This document shows, piece by piece, positions 56,249 to 64,000 of a stretch of 64,000 nucleotides of DNA. The stretch is from Variovorax boronicumulans. GTDB lineage: Bacteria; Pseudomonadota; Gammaproteobacteria; Burkholderiales; Burkholderiaceae_C. How positions within the stretch are numbered: position 1 is the first letter of the stretch; the number at the start of each line of letters is the position of its first letter. A model generated the notes under the pieces. That model saw nothing but the letters and a program-made list of their open reading frames with translations. It did no database searches and was not told the DNA's origin. The translations under genes and the position numbers were made by a program. The DNA lies in the NCBI RefSeq assembly GCF_030812215.1, contig NZ_JAUSSG010000002.1, forward strand, positions 62,001-126,000, in the 5' to 3' direction.

Positions 56249-58114
56249 ATGCCGCTGGACCGTCGCCACTTCCTTCTTCAATCGGGCTCGGCCGCCGCCG
56301 TGGTGGCGCTGTTCGGCCAGGGTTGTGCATTGCCTTCTGCGGCCCGCAGCGGCAATACGCTCGGGTTCACCGGCGTGCCCGTGTCCCTGCGCGATGCCGT
56401 CGTCGTGCCGCCCGAATACGAATGGCAGCTGCTCTACCCCTGGGGTACGCCCACCGGCATCGCGGGCCAGATGCCGGCCTTCGCACCGGACGGCTCCAAC
56501 AGCGCCGCCGATCAGGCCGTGCAGGCCGGCATGCACCACGACGGCATGCACTTCTTCGCACTCGATTCGCGCGGCGAGCGTGGCCTGCTCGTGATGAACC
56601 ACGAGTACACCGACGAGCAACTGCTGCACACCGACGGCGTCAAGGCATGGACCGCGGACAAGGTGCGCAAGTCGCTCCACGCGATGGGCGTCTCGGTGAT
56701 CGAGATTCGCCGCACGCCCACCGGCTGGCAGCAGGTGCAGCCCTCGCCCTTCGCGCGCCGCATCCATGGCAACACGCCGATGCGCATCGCCGGCCCGGCG
56801 GCAGGCACGGCCTTGATGCGCACCGCCGCCAACCCGGCCGGCGACCAGGTCTTCGGCACCTTCGCCAACTGCGCGATGGGGGTCACGCCCTGGGGCACGT
56901 ATCTCACCTGCGAGGAGAACTTCCACGGCTACTTCGGCGGACCGAAGGAAGCGGCAAAGGACCTGACGGATGCACAGCGCCGCTACGGCACGGTCCCGGG
57001 CACGCAGTGGGTCGAGTACTGGCGCTTCGACGAACGCTTCGACCTTGGCCGCCACCCGAACGAGCCGCATCGCTTCGGCTGGGTGGTGGAGATCGATCCG
57101 TTCGATCCAGCATCCACGCCCGTCAAGCGCACCGCGCTCGGCCGCAAGCGCCAGGAGAGCGCCACCTGCACGACATCGAAGGACGGCCGCGTGGTGGTCT
57201 ACATGGGCGACGACGCGCGCTTCGAATACATCTACAAGTTCGTGAGCCGCGAGAAGGTGCGCCCCGGCACCGACGCTGGAGCGCGCGCCGCCAACCGCCA
57301 CCTGCTCGACGACGGCACGCTCTACGTCGCGCGCTACGACGCAGGCGGACGCGGCCGGTGGCTCGAACTCACGCACGGCCGCAACGGCCTGGATGCCGCC
57401 AACGGCTTCGCCGACGCGGCCGAGGTGCTGATCCACGCCCGCCTCGCGGGCGACATCGTCGGCGGCACGAAGATGGACCGCCCCGAGTGGATCGCCGTGC
57501 ATCCCACGAGCGGCGAGGTGTACGTCACCCTCACCAACAACAGCCAGCGCGGCGACCCCGGCAAGCCCGCGCCCGATGCCGCCAACCCGCGCGCCGACAA
57601 CCTCTTCGGCGGCATCCTGCGCTGGAGGGAGGACGGCGGCGACGCGGCGAGCACCGGCTTTGCCTGGGACCACTTCACGCTCGCCGGCGACCCCGCGCAG
57701 CCGGGGAGCGGCGCACGCTATCCCTCGGCCGACGCCGACATGTTCGGCAGCCCCGACGGTCTGCATTTCGACAGCGGCGGCCTGCTCTGGATCCAGACCG
57801 ACATGAGCGGCCAGGTGATCGGCAAGCCCGCCTACGCGTCGCTCGGCAACAACCAGATGCTGTGCGCCGACCCTGCCACCGGCCGGATCAAGCGCTTCCT
57901 GACCGGACCGAACGGCAGCGAGATCACCGGCTGCGTGGTCACGCCGGACCGCCGCACGCTGTTCGTGAACATCCAGCATCCGGGCGAGGCACGCGACGAC
58001 GGCAGCGCGACGCACAACAGCGCCTGGCCCGACGGCACCGCGCCGGGCTCCGCGCGGCCGCGTTCGGCGACCCTTGCGATCCGTCGCCGCGACGGCGGTA
58101 TCGTCGGCACCTGA
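56249..58114 (+). CDS. PhoX-like / DUF839 exported protein
   Basis: A 621-residue protein of the PhoX (DUF839) beta-propeller family. It starts with a twin-arginine-type leader (DRRHFLLQSGSAAAVVALFG), and the following GQGCA could also be a lipobox. Family motifs are LVMNHEYTDEQLL, GTYLTCEENFHGYFG and DRPEWIAVHPTSGEVYVTLT, with GGTKMDRPEW and SPDGLHFDSGGLLWI near the metal site. PhoX phosphatases use Ca and Fe and release phosphate from organic esters. The residues needed for catalysis seem partly conserved, but I cannot verify all. ATG 56249 is the family start. A DUF488 gene follows after 20 nt. Confidence 0.82.
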   Translation: MPLDRRHFLLQSGSAAAVVALFGQGCALPSAARSGNTLGFTGVPVSLRDAVVVPPEYEWQLLYPWGTPTGIAGQMPAFAPDGSNSAADQAVQAGMHHDGMHFFALDSRGERGLLVMNHEYTDEQLLHTDGVKAWTADKVRKSLHAMGVSVIEIRRTPTGWQQVQPSPFARRIHGNTPMRIAGPAAGTALMRTAANPAGDQVFGTFANCAMGVTPWGTYLTCEENFHGYFGGPKEAAKDLTDAQRRYGTVPGTQWVEYWRFDERFDLGRHPNEPHRFGWVVEIDPFDPASTPVKRTALGRKRQESATCTTSKDGRVVVYMGDDARFEYIYKFVSREKVRPGTDAGARAANRHLLDDGTLYVARYDAGGRGRWLELTHGRNGLDAANGFADAAEVLIHARLAGDIVGGTKMDRPEWIAVHPTSGEVYVTLTNNSQRGDPGKPAPDAANPRADNLFGGILRWREDGGDAASTGFAWDHFTLAGDPAQPGSGARYPSADADMFGSPDGLHFDSGGLLWIQTDMSGQVIGKPAYASLGNNQMLCADPATGRIKRFLTGPNGSEITGCVVTPDRRTLFVNIQHPGEARDDGSATHNSAWPDGTAPGSARPRSATLAIRRRDGGIVGT

Positions 58115-58134
58115 CGAGAAGAAGGAGACCCTCC

Positions 58135-58533
58135 ATGAGCATCCGCATCGTTCGCCTGGGCACGCCGCGCGCACCCGGCGAGGGCCTGCGCATCGGCACC
58201 GTGCGCCGTCCGCCGCGCGGCGTTCCGAAGACCGAATTCGCCGCGCAGGACTGGTACGACGTGTGGTACCCCAACCTCGCGCCGTCCGCCGACACGATGA
58301 AGCTGGGCCAGGAGGCGCAGGCAACGCAGGAGCCCGCGCAATGGAACGCCTTCGCGCGAAAGTACAAGTCCGAAATGGCCGAGGCCGACGCGAGCCGCAG
58401 CCTCGACCTGCTCGCAGCGCTTTCGCACAGCGCTGCGCTTGCGGTCGGCTGTTATTGCGAGGACGAGTCGCGCTGCCACCGCTCGCTGCTGCGCGGCCTG
58501 CTGGCCGAGCGCGGCGCGGACATCGCGGACTGA
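58135..58533 (+). CDS. DUF488 family protein
   Basis: A 132-residue DUF488 domain. It begins IRIVRLGTPRAPGEGLRIGT, has the usual RPPRGVPK and DWYDVWYPNLAPS segments, and ends with the conserved Cys-rich CYCEDESRCHRSLL. The last segment suggests a metal or redox role. Function in this family is unknown. GGAG lies 8 nt before ATG 58135. It is 20 nt after the PhoX-like gene and probably in the same transcript. It converges with the GST gene, whose stop is 1 nt away. Confidence 0.82.
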   Translation: MSIRIVRLGTPRAPGEGLRIGTVRRPPRGVPKTEFAAQDWYDVWYPNLAPSADTMKLGQEAQATQEPAQWNAFARKYKSEMAEADASRSLDLLAALSHSAALAVGCYCEDESRCHRSLLRGLLAERGADIAD

Positions 58534-58534
58534 G

Positions 58535-59143
58535 TCACACCTGGGGCAAGGCCAGGAACGCCGGCAGGTTTTCCGCGCGTGCGGCATATGCCGCCAACAT
58601 CGGGAAACCGGCCGGCGCGATCGACTCAGGCGCCATCAGCTGCGTGAAAGACCAGGCCACGGCCGCTGACACGCCGGCCTGCGTCATCGTCTTCTCGTCG
58701 GCAGGCGGCGGCATCTCGGCCGCCTCCTGCTCGAGGGCCGCGTACGCCGCAACGAGCTGCCCCTGCACCCGGTCGAGCCACGGCTGGTGCAGCTTCTCGG
58801 CGGGACGCAGGTTGTGCTCGTAGACGATCTGCACCGTCTTCTCGCAAGCGGCCAGCGCGAGCCCGGTGATGCGCAGCGCGCGCTGCCGCTGCATCAGGTC
58901 GGCGGGCATCAGGCTGCGCCCGGCCAGCACTTCCGCGTAATCGATGATCAGCGTCGAATCCATCAGCACCGTGCCGTCCTCGCACACCAGCGTGGGCGCC
59001 TTGACCACCGGGTTGATCGCGCGGAACTGATCGAAGGTGCTGAAGACCGAGACCGGGCGGTGCTCGAACGCAAGGCCGAGAAGCCGCAGCGAGATGGCGG
59101 CGCGGCGCACATAGGGTGAATCGAGCATGCCGACGAGTTGCAT
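58535..59143 (-). CDS. Glutathione S-transferase family protein
   Basis: A 202-residue protein with a thioredoxin-fold N-terminal domain: LVGMLDSPYVRRAAISLRLL, cis-Pro region VVKAPTLVCEDG and DSTLIIDYAE for the glutathione gamma-Glu. An all-helical C-terminal domain begins at residue ~85. The Ser in SPYVRR is the likely glutathione-activating residue, as in beta/theta-like bacterial GSTs. Electrophile detoxification is likely, substrate unknown. It is divergent from an Lrp regulator, with 103 nt between starts, and may be controlled by it. Confidence 0.85.
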   Translation of the reverse strand: MQLVGMLDSPYVRRAAISLRLLGLAFEHRPVSVFSTFDQFRAINPVVKAPTLVCEDGTVLMDSTLIIDYAEVLAGRSLMPADLMQRQRALRITGLALAACEKTVQIVYEHNLRPAEKLHQPWLDRVQGQLVAAYAALEQEAAEMPPPADEKTMTQAGVSAAVAWSFTQLMAPESIAPAGFPMLAAYAARAENLPAFLALPQV

Positions 59144-59246
59144 TGTTTGTTTCTCCTGAAGGTGTGCGCCACGATATCGGCCGTCGCGCCTGCGCCGAAT
59201 GGCAACCCATCGAAAATCGGGGCCGTAAACCGATCACCCATCGGTC

Positions 59247-59717
59247 ATGAAACACACCATGAACATCGACAAGAAGGACCGCCTGATCCTCGAAGCCCTG
59301 CAGACCGATGCGCGCCAGAGCCTGGCCGCGCTGGGCAAGCGCATCGGTCTCTCGCAGCCCGCGATGAGCGAGCGCGTGCGCAAGCTGGAAGATGCGGGCG
59401 TGATCGAGGGCTACGGCGCCCGCGTCAACCTGCGGGCACTGGGCGTGGGGTTGCAGGCCATCATCCGCATCGACACCACGCATGCAGGCATCGCCAAGTA
59501 CCTGAAGCTCTTCGACGACATGCCCGAGGTGCTGAGCGCCGACCGCGTGACCGGCGAGGACTGCTTCTTCGTGCGCTGCGCCATCGCCGAGCCGGCCGAC
59601 CTGCAGCGCGTGGTCGATGCGCTGGCGGTGGACGGCGCGGTGACCACCTCGCTGGTGCTGTCGAGCCCCGTGCAGAAGCACGTCACCGTGCACGCGGCGA
59701 AGGCGCCGCGCAAGTAG
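59247..59717 (+). CDS. Lrp/AsnC-family transcriptional regulator
   Basis: A 156-residue regulator. The N-terminal helix-turn-helix includes KDRLILEALQTDARQSLAAL and IGLSQPAMSERVRKLEDAG, followed by the linker strand YGARVNL. The C-terminal RAM effector domain includes VLSADRVTGEDCFFVRCAIA and a final antiparallel strand (TTSLVLSS). Members sense amino acids or related small molecules and bind as octamers. The start may be the first ATG (59247) or the second, four codons later. Divergent from the GST gene, and convergent with the SDR gene with a 3-nt gap. Confidence 0.9.
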   Translation: MKHTMNIDKKDRLILEALQTDARQSLAALGKRIGLSQPAMSERVRKLEDAGVIEGYGARVNLRALGVGLQAIIRIDTTHAGIAKYLKLFDDMPEVLSADRVTGEDCFFVRCAIAEPADLQRVVDALAVDGAVTTSLVLSSPVQKHVTVHAAKAPRK

Positions 59718-59720
59718 CCG

Positions 59721-60623
59721 TCAGCGCTGCGCCTTGTCCTTCTGGTTCTGCGCCTCGATGCGTTCGCGCGCGTCCTTCCAGTCGGTGTCGCTCCACTGGC
59801 GTAGCTCGTAGAAGTTGCCGCCATTGGCCAGCGCGTTGCCGCCGTCCATCATGATGCTCTGGCCCGTGAGCCAGTCGCACTGGCCCGGCGCCATCAGGAA
59901 GGCCGCGATGTTCTGCAGCTCACTCATCCGGCCAGTGCGGCCCATCGGGCTCATCTCCCTGGTGCGTGCGCCCGGCTCCTCACCGGGGTTGAGGCGCTTG
60001 CTCATGCCTTCGGTGGGGATCTCGCCGGGCCCCACGGCGTTCAGGCGGATGCCGTGCCGCGCCCATTCCACCGCGAGCGACTTGGTCATCACCTCGATGC
60101 CGGCCTTGCTCATCGCCGAGGGCACGACGTAGGGGCTGCCGTTGTCGACCCAGGTGACGATGATGCTCATCACGCTGCGGAAGGGGTCGCCCTGCTTCCA
60201 CTTGCCCGACTTGGCCTCGGCCACCCAGCGCTTGCCCACCGCCTGCGTCACGTAGAAGCTGCCGTGGAAGACGATGTTCGCGATCGCGTCGAAGGCGCGC
60301 GGCGAGAGGCTCTCGGTCGGCGCGACGAAGTTGCCCGCCGCGTTGTTGATGAGGCCGGTGAGGCCACCGCTCTGAAAAAGGCTCTCGACCATCTCGTCCA
60401 CGCTCTGCGCGATGCGGATGTCGACGCCGAAGGTGTCGATGCGCCGGCCGGGGAACTGCTGGCGCCATTCGGCCGCCGTTTCTTCGCAGACCGACTGGCG
60501 CCGGCCGCAGATGGCAATGTCGGCGCCCAGGCCGAGAAAGCGCTCGGCCATCGCGCGGCCGAGGCCGGTGCCGCCGCCGGTCACGAGGATGCGCTGGCCG
60601 CTCATCAGGGAAGGTTGGAACAT
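59721..60623 (-). CDS. SDR oxidoreductase, 2,4-dienoyl-CoA reductase-like
   Basis: A 300-residue short-chain dehydrogenase with the NADP site ILVTGGGTGLGRAMAERF and the GLINNAAGNFV motif. Where classical SDRs have YxxxK, it reads SPYVVPSAMSKAGIEVMTKS, with the C-terminal GPGEIPTEGMSKR. That is the layout of the mitochondrial/peroxisomal DECR group, in which the catalytic pair is placed differently. It may be a second dienoyl-CoA reductase type beside the FMN enzyme at 3376-5397. ATG 60623 has AAGGAG 7 nt upstream. Confidence 0.82.
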   Translation of the reverse strand: MFQPSLMSGQRILVTGGGTGLGRAMAERFLGLGADIAICGRRQSVCEETAAEWRQQFPGRRIDTFGVDIRIAQSVDEMVESLFQSGGLTGLINNAAGNFVAPTESLSPRAFDAIANIVFHGSFYVTQAVGKRWVAEAKSGKWKQGDPFRSVMSIIVTWVDNGSPYVVPSAMSKAGIEVMTKSLAVEWARHGIRLNAVGPGEIPTEGMSKRLNPGEEPGARTREMSPMGRTGRMSELQNIAAFLMAPGQCDWLTGQSIMMDGGNALANGGNFYELRQWSDTDWKDARERIEAQNQKDKAQR

Positions 60624-60771
60624 GGGGGTCTCCTTGGCGTTGCGGCAGCGGCAAGGACGAGCGCTGCCATGGCGCATGCTACGCGCGGCGCCGGCGCGGC
60701 GGCTTGCGGAATCTGGCTTCGGCGCGGGCCGGGTGAGAATGTCTTTTGACCTGTTCTCCGGATCGACACCC

Positions 60772-61647
60772 ATGTCCAGCCTCACCTCCTTCCTGCCGCT
60801 AGACGGCGTGCGCGTCCTGAGCCTTGCGCTCAACCTGCCCGGTCCCGCCGCGCTGCTGCGCTGCCGCCAGATGGGCGCCAGCTGCCTGAAGCTGGAGCCA
60901 CCGGCCGGCGACCCGATGGCGCTCTACAACCAACCGGCGTATGCCGCGCTGCACGAAGGCATCGGCATCGAAACCGCGGACCTGAAGACGGAGGCGGGAC
61001 AGCAGCAGTTGCACGCCGCGCTCGCGAAGACCGACGTGCTGCTCACCTCGTTCCGCCCTTCCGCGCTGCGCAAGCTCGGCCTCGACTGGCCCGCGCTGCA
61101 GGCGCGCCATCCGTCGCTGTCGCAGGTGGCCATCGTCGGCGCGCCGGGCGAGCGGGCCGAGGAGCCGGGCCACGACCTCACCTACGTCGCCGAAAGCGGC
61201 CTCGTCACCGGCACCGAGCTGCCGCCCACGCTCTACGCCGACATGGGCGGCGCCCTTCTCGCCAGCGAGGCTGTGCTTGCGGCCATGCTGCATCGCGCCC
61301 GCAGCGGCGACAAGGCAAGCGGCATCTATCTGGAAGTCGCCCTGAACGCCTCGGCCGACTGGCTGGCCCTGCCGCGCACCTGGGGGCTGACGCAGCCCAC
61401 GGGCGCGGTCGGCGGCGCGCATGCGGGCTACCGCGTCTACCCGTGTGCCGATGGCCGCGTGGCGGTGGCGGCGCTGGAGCCGCATTTCGCGAACCGCTTG
61501 TGCGAAGCGGCCGGCGTGAGGCCGCCCGACATGATGGCCACGGCCACGCACGAGGCGCTGGCGGCCTGGCTCGCGACCCGCACGCGCGCCGAGCTCGATG
61601 CGATGAGCCGGGAGCGCGACGTGCCGCTGCTCACGCTGGCCGATTGA
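60772..61647 (+). CDS. CaiB/BaiF-type CoA-transferase, short form
   Basis: A 291-residue member of the class III CoA-transferase/racemase family. The family start is LPLDGVRVLSLALNLPGPAA, and LLTSFRPSALRKLGLDWPAL follows. The GHDLTYVAESGLVTG segment carries the Asp used in CoA-thioester chemistry. The protein is some 70-100 residues shorter than typical CaiB, Frc or AMACR proteins, missing part of the C-terminal half-domain. Function could be reduced to racemase or lost. The family reading is firm, the substrate unknown. An in-frame ATG at 60739 is an alternative start. Confidence 0.75.
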   Translation: MSSLTSFLPLDGVRVLSLALNLPGPAALLRCRQMGASCLKLEPPAGDPMALYNQPAYAALHEGIGIETADLKTEAGQQQLHAALAKTDVLLTSFRPSALRKLGLDWPALQARHPSLSQVAIVGAPGERAEEPGHDLTYVAESGLVTGTELPPTLYADMGGALLASEAVLAAMLHRARSGDKASGIYLEVALNASADWLALPRTWGLTQPTGAVGGAHAGYRVYPCADGRVAVAALEPHFANRLCEAAGVRPPDMMATATHEALAAWLATRTRAELDAMSRERDVPLLTLAD

Positions 61648-61659
61648 AGGCTTGGGTTT

Positions 61660-62562
61660 TCAGCGCCCGGCGTCGCGCTGCCGGTCTTCGCGCTTGAGGG
61701 CGAGGTAGGTGTCCAGGTCCACCTCATGCAGCTGCCGCGGGTACTGCTCGGCCGCCATGAACCAGTGGCGCTGACGGCGCTCGTCGGCATCCTTGGCATC
61801 GGTCGAGAGATACGCATCGAGCGTGAGGAAGTAGCGCATCGCATTGCGCTCCACCAGCCCCCGCAGGCCCCGGATGTATTCGGGCTTGCCGTCGGGCGCC
61901 TTGCCCATCACCGTGAAGCCGACCTTGTCGCGGCCGAAGGTGGCGAGATAGGCCTGGGTGGCGAGGCGCACCATCAGGTTGTGGTCGTAGCCGTAGCTGA
62001 AATGCACGAAGCTCTTCTGTGCGTCGAGCGCAATCGCCTCGAGCGTGACGCGGTAGTTGCTCGTGCCGAACGGTCCGCTCGCGGCCGAGAGCTCGACCGA
62101 CAGGTGCTCGGGCGTCGCGTTGGCCACGCGATAGACGAAGGGCAGCTCGAAAGCCTGGTCGATCGGCTTGTCGTATCGCCGCACGACGTAGAGCGTGAGC
62201 GTTTCGCGCCCCTGCGCCGTGCCGGTCTTGCAGCGCCGGTTGTTGATGTGCAGCGTGAGCAACTCGCACCAGTGCGCCGACCCCTTGAACGCGGCCGTGA
62301 CCTCCGACAGCGGATGGTCGATCACCGCGTAGACGTCGCCCTCGAGCCCGCCGGGCGTTTCGCTCGAATCCAGCTGCACCGGGCGGCCGAAGCTGCTGTG
62401 GCCGAGCTTGTCGCTCAGGCGCTGGTGGGTGTCGCGCAGCGCCTGGACCGGCGCGGCGGACTCGGCGGGCGCTGCGACACAGGGCTGCAACGAAGCCGCG
62501 AACAGGACGGCGCCGCACAGGGTGCGTGTCCACGATGCCGGCAGATGGGGCGAACTGCTCAT
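61660..62562 (-). CDS. Conserved-looking exported hypothetical protein, 300 residues
   Basis: A 300-residue protein with an N-terminal Sec signal (LCGAVLFAASLQPCVAAPAE, likely cut after VAA). The mature part is predicted mostly beta-strand with a START/lipocalin-like alternation (GGLEGDVYAVIDHPLSEVTA, VYRVANATPEHLSVELSAAS), then FSYGYDHNLMVRLATQAYLA. It ends in a basic helical tail. No named family recognised. ATG 62562 gives a clean leader. The gene converges with the CaiB-type gene and is followed upstream by the DMT exporter on the same strand. Confidence 0.72.
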   Translation of the reverse strand: MSSSPHLPASWTRTLCGAVLFAASLQPCVAAPAESAAPVQALRDTHQRLSDKLGHSSFGRPVQLDSSETPGGLEGDVYAVIDHPLSEVTAAFKGSAHWCELLTLHINNRRCKTGTAQGRETLTLYVVRRYDKPIDQAFELPFVYRVANATPEHLSVELSAASGPFGTSNYRVTLEAIALDAQKSFVHFSYGYDHNLMVRLATQAYLATFGRDKVGFTVMGKAPDGKPEYIRGLRGLVERNAMRYFLTLDAYLSTDAKDADERRQRHWFMAAEQYPRQLHEVDLDTYLALKREDRQRDAGR

Positions 62563-62599
62563 GGGGCCACACCATACAACGGAGTGACCACTATTGGTT

Positions 62600-63538
62600 T
62601 CAGTCGGTGTCAGTTTCGGGTGCCGCCTTCGCACCGCGCCGCATGAGCAGCAGCATGGCCACCGCGAGCAGCACGGCGCCCAGCCACTGCCGGGGCGCCA
62701 TCGGCTGGGCGAACAGCAGCGCCGCCAGCAACGCAGCCACGAGCGGCTCGATCAGCGTGCCAACCACCGCCGCCGTCGGCGACAGGCGCCGCGCGCCCCA
62801 CGCAAAGGCCAGGTAGGCCACTGAGGTCGTGACCACGCCGGTGTAGCTCGCGCCCAGCCACTGGGCCGTGCCGCCGGGCCAGGTGATGCCGCTCGGCCAT
62901 GCGACCGCGAGCATGCACAGCGCCGCCACGCTCATGCCCCAGGCCGATGCGGTGACGGCCGGCACGCGCACCGGCATGCGCGCGTTGCCGAGCACCACCA
63001 GCGCGTAGCAGATGGCCGAGCCGAACGACCAGGCCAGACCGGCGGCATGTCCGGCTGGCAGCGGACCCCAGCCCTGGACCGGCACCACCAGCAGCGCGAC
63101 GCCCGCAAGCGCCAGCACGAGACCGCCGAACAGGCGCAGGCCGAAGCGCTCGTAGCCGCGGGCGACCGACACCAAGGCGACGATCACCGGCGCGCAGCAG
63201 ATCGAGATCACCGTCGGCAATGCGACGCCCAGGTGCGCGATGCCCGCGAACCAGCAGCTCACGTTGAGCGCCATCGCGGCGCCGGTGCCGACGACCTGGA
63301 ACTGCTCGCGCCGGGTCAGGTCGCGCCAGCGTGCGTTGGCGGACTGCGCCCTGCGCTGCGTCCTCCGATGCAGCCACCACAACAGCGGCACCCCGAGCGC
63401 GAAGCGCGCCAAAGACAAGCTCTGCGGCGCGATGCCGCCATCGATGAGGAATTGCGCCACCAGCGCGCCGCCGCCCCACAACGCGCCGGCCAGCAACACG
63501 CCGCCCCAGGCCAGGGCGGCAGACATTCTTCTGTTCAT
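62600..63538 (-). CDS. EamA (DMT) family exporter, full length
   Basis: A 312-residue protein with ten predicted membrane helices in two EamA repeats. Repeat 1 starts GVLLAGALWGGGALVAQFLI and repeat 2 starts GLAWSFGSAICYALVVLGNA. SLARFALGVPLLWWLHRRT and PTAAVVGTLIEPLVAALLAA are characteristic. Such proteins export amino acids or metabolites. It is a normal full-size protein, unlike the half-size pair at 19840-20639. A 37-nt gap precedes the exported hypothetical gene on the same strand. Confidence 0.85.
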   Translation of the reverse strand: MNRRMSAALAWGGVLLAGALWGGGALVAQFLIDGGIAPQSLSLARFALGVPLLWWLHRRTQRRAQSANARWRDLTRREQFQVVGTGAAMALNVSCWFAGIAHLGVALPTVISICCAPVIVALVSVARGYERFGLRLFGGLVLALAGVALLVVPVQGWGPLPAGHAAGLAWSFGSAICYALVVLGNARMPVRVPAVTASAWGMSVAALCMLAVAWPSGITWPGGTAQWLGASYTGVVTTSVAYLAFAWGARRLSPTAAVVGTLIEPLVAALLAALLFAQPMAPRQWLGAVLLAVAMLLLMRRGAKAAPETDTD

Positions 63539-63796
63539 TGTTGAAATCTCTCCATGACGCCCGCCGCTCGGCTTCTGTAGAGGGCGGGCATGACCATCCG
63601 GCCGTCACCCGACCTCAGAGGAGGCGGACGACGGCGACCACTTGCGGGTCTGAGCGCGGCGCGAGGCGCGCGTCAGATGCAGGCGATGGCGGGGGGAGAG
63701 TGGTGCAGGTGCATGAGCGGGCGATGATAGAAGCCGGGTCCGGCGAGGGCAAGAGAGAATCGCGGCCATGTGCCCTCTTCCCGCTCGTCACGCCGC

Positions 63797-64000
63797 ATGA
63801 AACGCCAAGGCCGACTCGTCCGTTGGGAGGCCGACCGCGGCTTCGGTTTCATCCGCAGCCCCGAGGTATCGGCCGATGTGTTTGTCCACCTGCGCGACTT
63901 CAGCGACCGGCAAGTGAAGCCGCAGGTGGGCATGGAACTGAGCTTCGAAGAAATCCATGTCGGCGGCAAAGGGCCGCGCGCGGTGGCGGTGCAGGCGGCA
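63797..64000 (+). CDS. Cold-shock-domain protein, start only (window edge)
   Basis: The 68 codons present encode a cold-shock OB fold. RNP1 is DRGFGFIRS, RNP2 is VFVHLRDFS, and the sequence starts with KRQGRLVRWEA. It ends at the window edge without a stop (GGKGPRAVAVQAA). In this group the domain is commonly fused to a C-terminal DUF1294 membrane part, which would lie beyond the window; that is inference. The 258 nt before it contain no other gene. Confidence 0.85.
   Translation, partial: MKRQGRLVRWEADRGFGFIRSPEVSADVFVHLRDFSDRQVKPQVGMELSFEEIHVGGKGPRAVAVQAA

Noticed and set aside
56231-58324. 697-codon minus-strand frame opposite the PhoX-like gene
   Set aside because: Antisense of a clear coding region; composition is Ala/Arg/Val-rich with no motif.

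Overview
The window is high-GC DNA with short intergenic gaps and many ATGA stop/start overlaps. Its gene content suggests a beta-proteobacterium of the Comamonadaceae, closest in feel to Variovorax. The supporting content is a methylcitrate operon with AcnD and PrpF, a PadR-flanked dienoyl-CoA reductase, DszC-like and crotonase enzymes and a cold-shock/DUF1294-type gene. The genus is an inference from gene content, not from a marker gene.

Layout. 1-5.5 kb: the start of a secreted protein, then a fatty-acid unit on the minus strand (FadH-type dienoyl-CoA reductase, NTF2-like protein, acyl-CoA ligase). A PadR-family regulator is divergent to it, and two identical 16-bp palindromes lie between them. 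6.0-7.6 kb: gene debris, with a Crp/Fnr C-terminal fragment and a truncated, frameshifted CBS/CorC-domain fragment. 7.6-13.4 kb: a complete RND efflux operon (adaptor, pump, outer-membrane channel).

13.9-32.3 kb is the accessory heart of the window. A plus-strand operon (class III aminotransferase, FemAB/GNAT-like transferase, divergent ureohydrolase, cyclopropane-fatty-acid-type methyltransferase) converges on a nine-gene minus-strand operon. That operon encodes a NodT channel, MacB-like permease, ATPase, HlyD-type adaptor, HAD-IB phosphatase, alpha/beta hydrolase, two small EamA/SMR-type membrane proteins and a DegT aminotransferase. The stop codons of the two operons share a CTAG. A second MacA-MacB-NodT exporter lies upstream on the same strand, and its MacA frame is broken by an apparent 1-nt deletion. 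I recognise every family but not the pathway. It looks like synthesis and export of an amino-modified lipid or lipid-linked small molecule.

32.6-38.9 kb: a three-gene set (ArnT-like GT39, ArnC-like GT2, ChbG/YdjC-type deacetylase) resembling the Francisella flm/naxD and Bordetella lgm lipid A amino-sugar modification loci. An OmpR-type two-component system follows. 39.1-41.3 kb: a small His/Asp-rich exported protein and a PvdE/SyrD-type ABC exporter. 41.3-43 kb: decayed DNA with fragments of an APC permease and of AroQ. 43.2-44.3 kb: three small hypothetical genes.

44.7-51.1 kb: a propionate (methylcitrate) operon of acyl-CoA thioesterase, prpC, acnD, prpF and an isocitrate-lyase-superfamily enzyme, with a dyad and 9-bp repeats upstream. 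51.3-64 kb: ordinary single genes and pairs, including a DSD1-type PLP enzyme, DszC-like monooxygenase, crotonase, PhoX-like protein, DUF488, GST, Lrp, SDR, CaiB-type CoA-transferase and DMT exporter, ending in a cold-shock-domain gene cut by the window edge.
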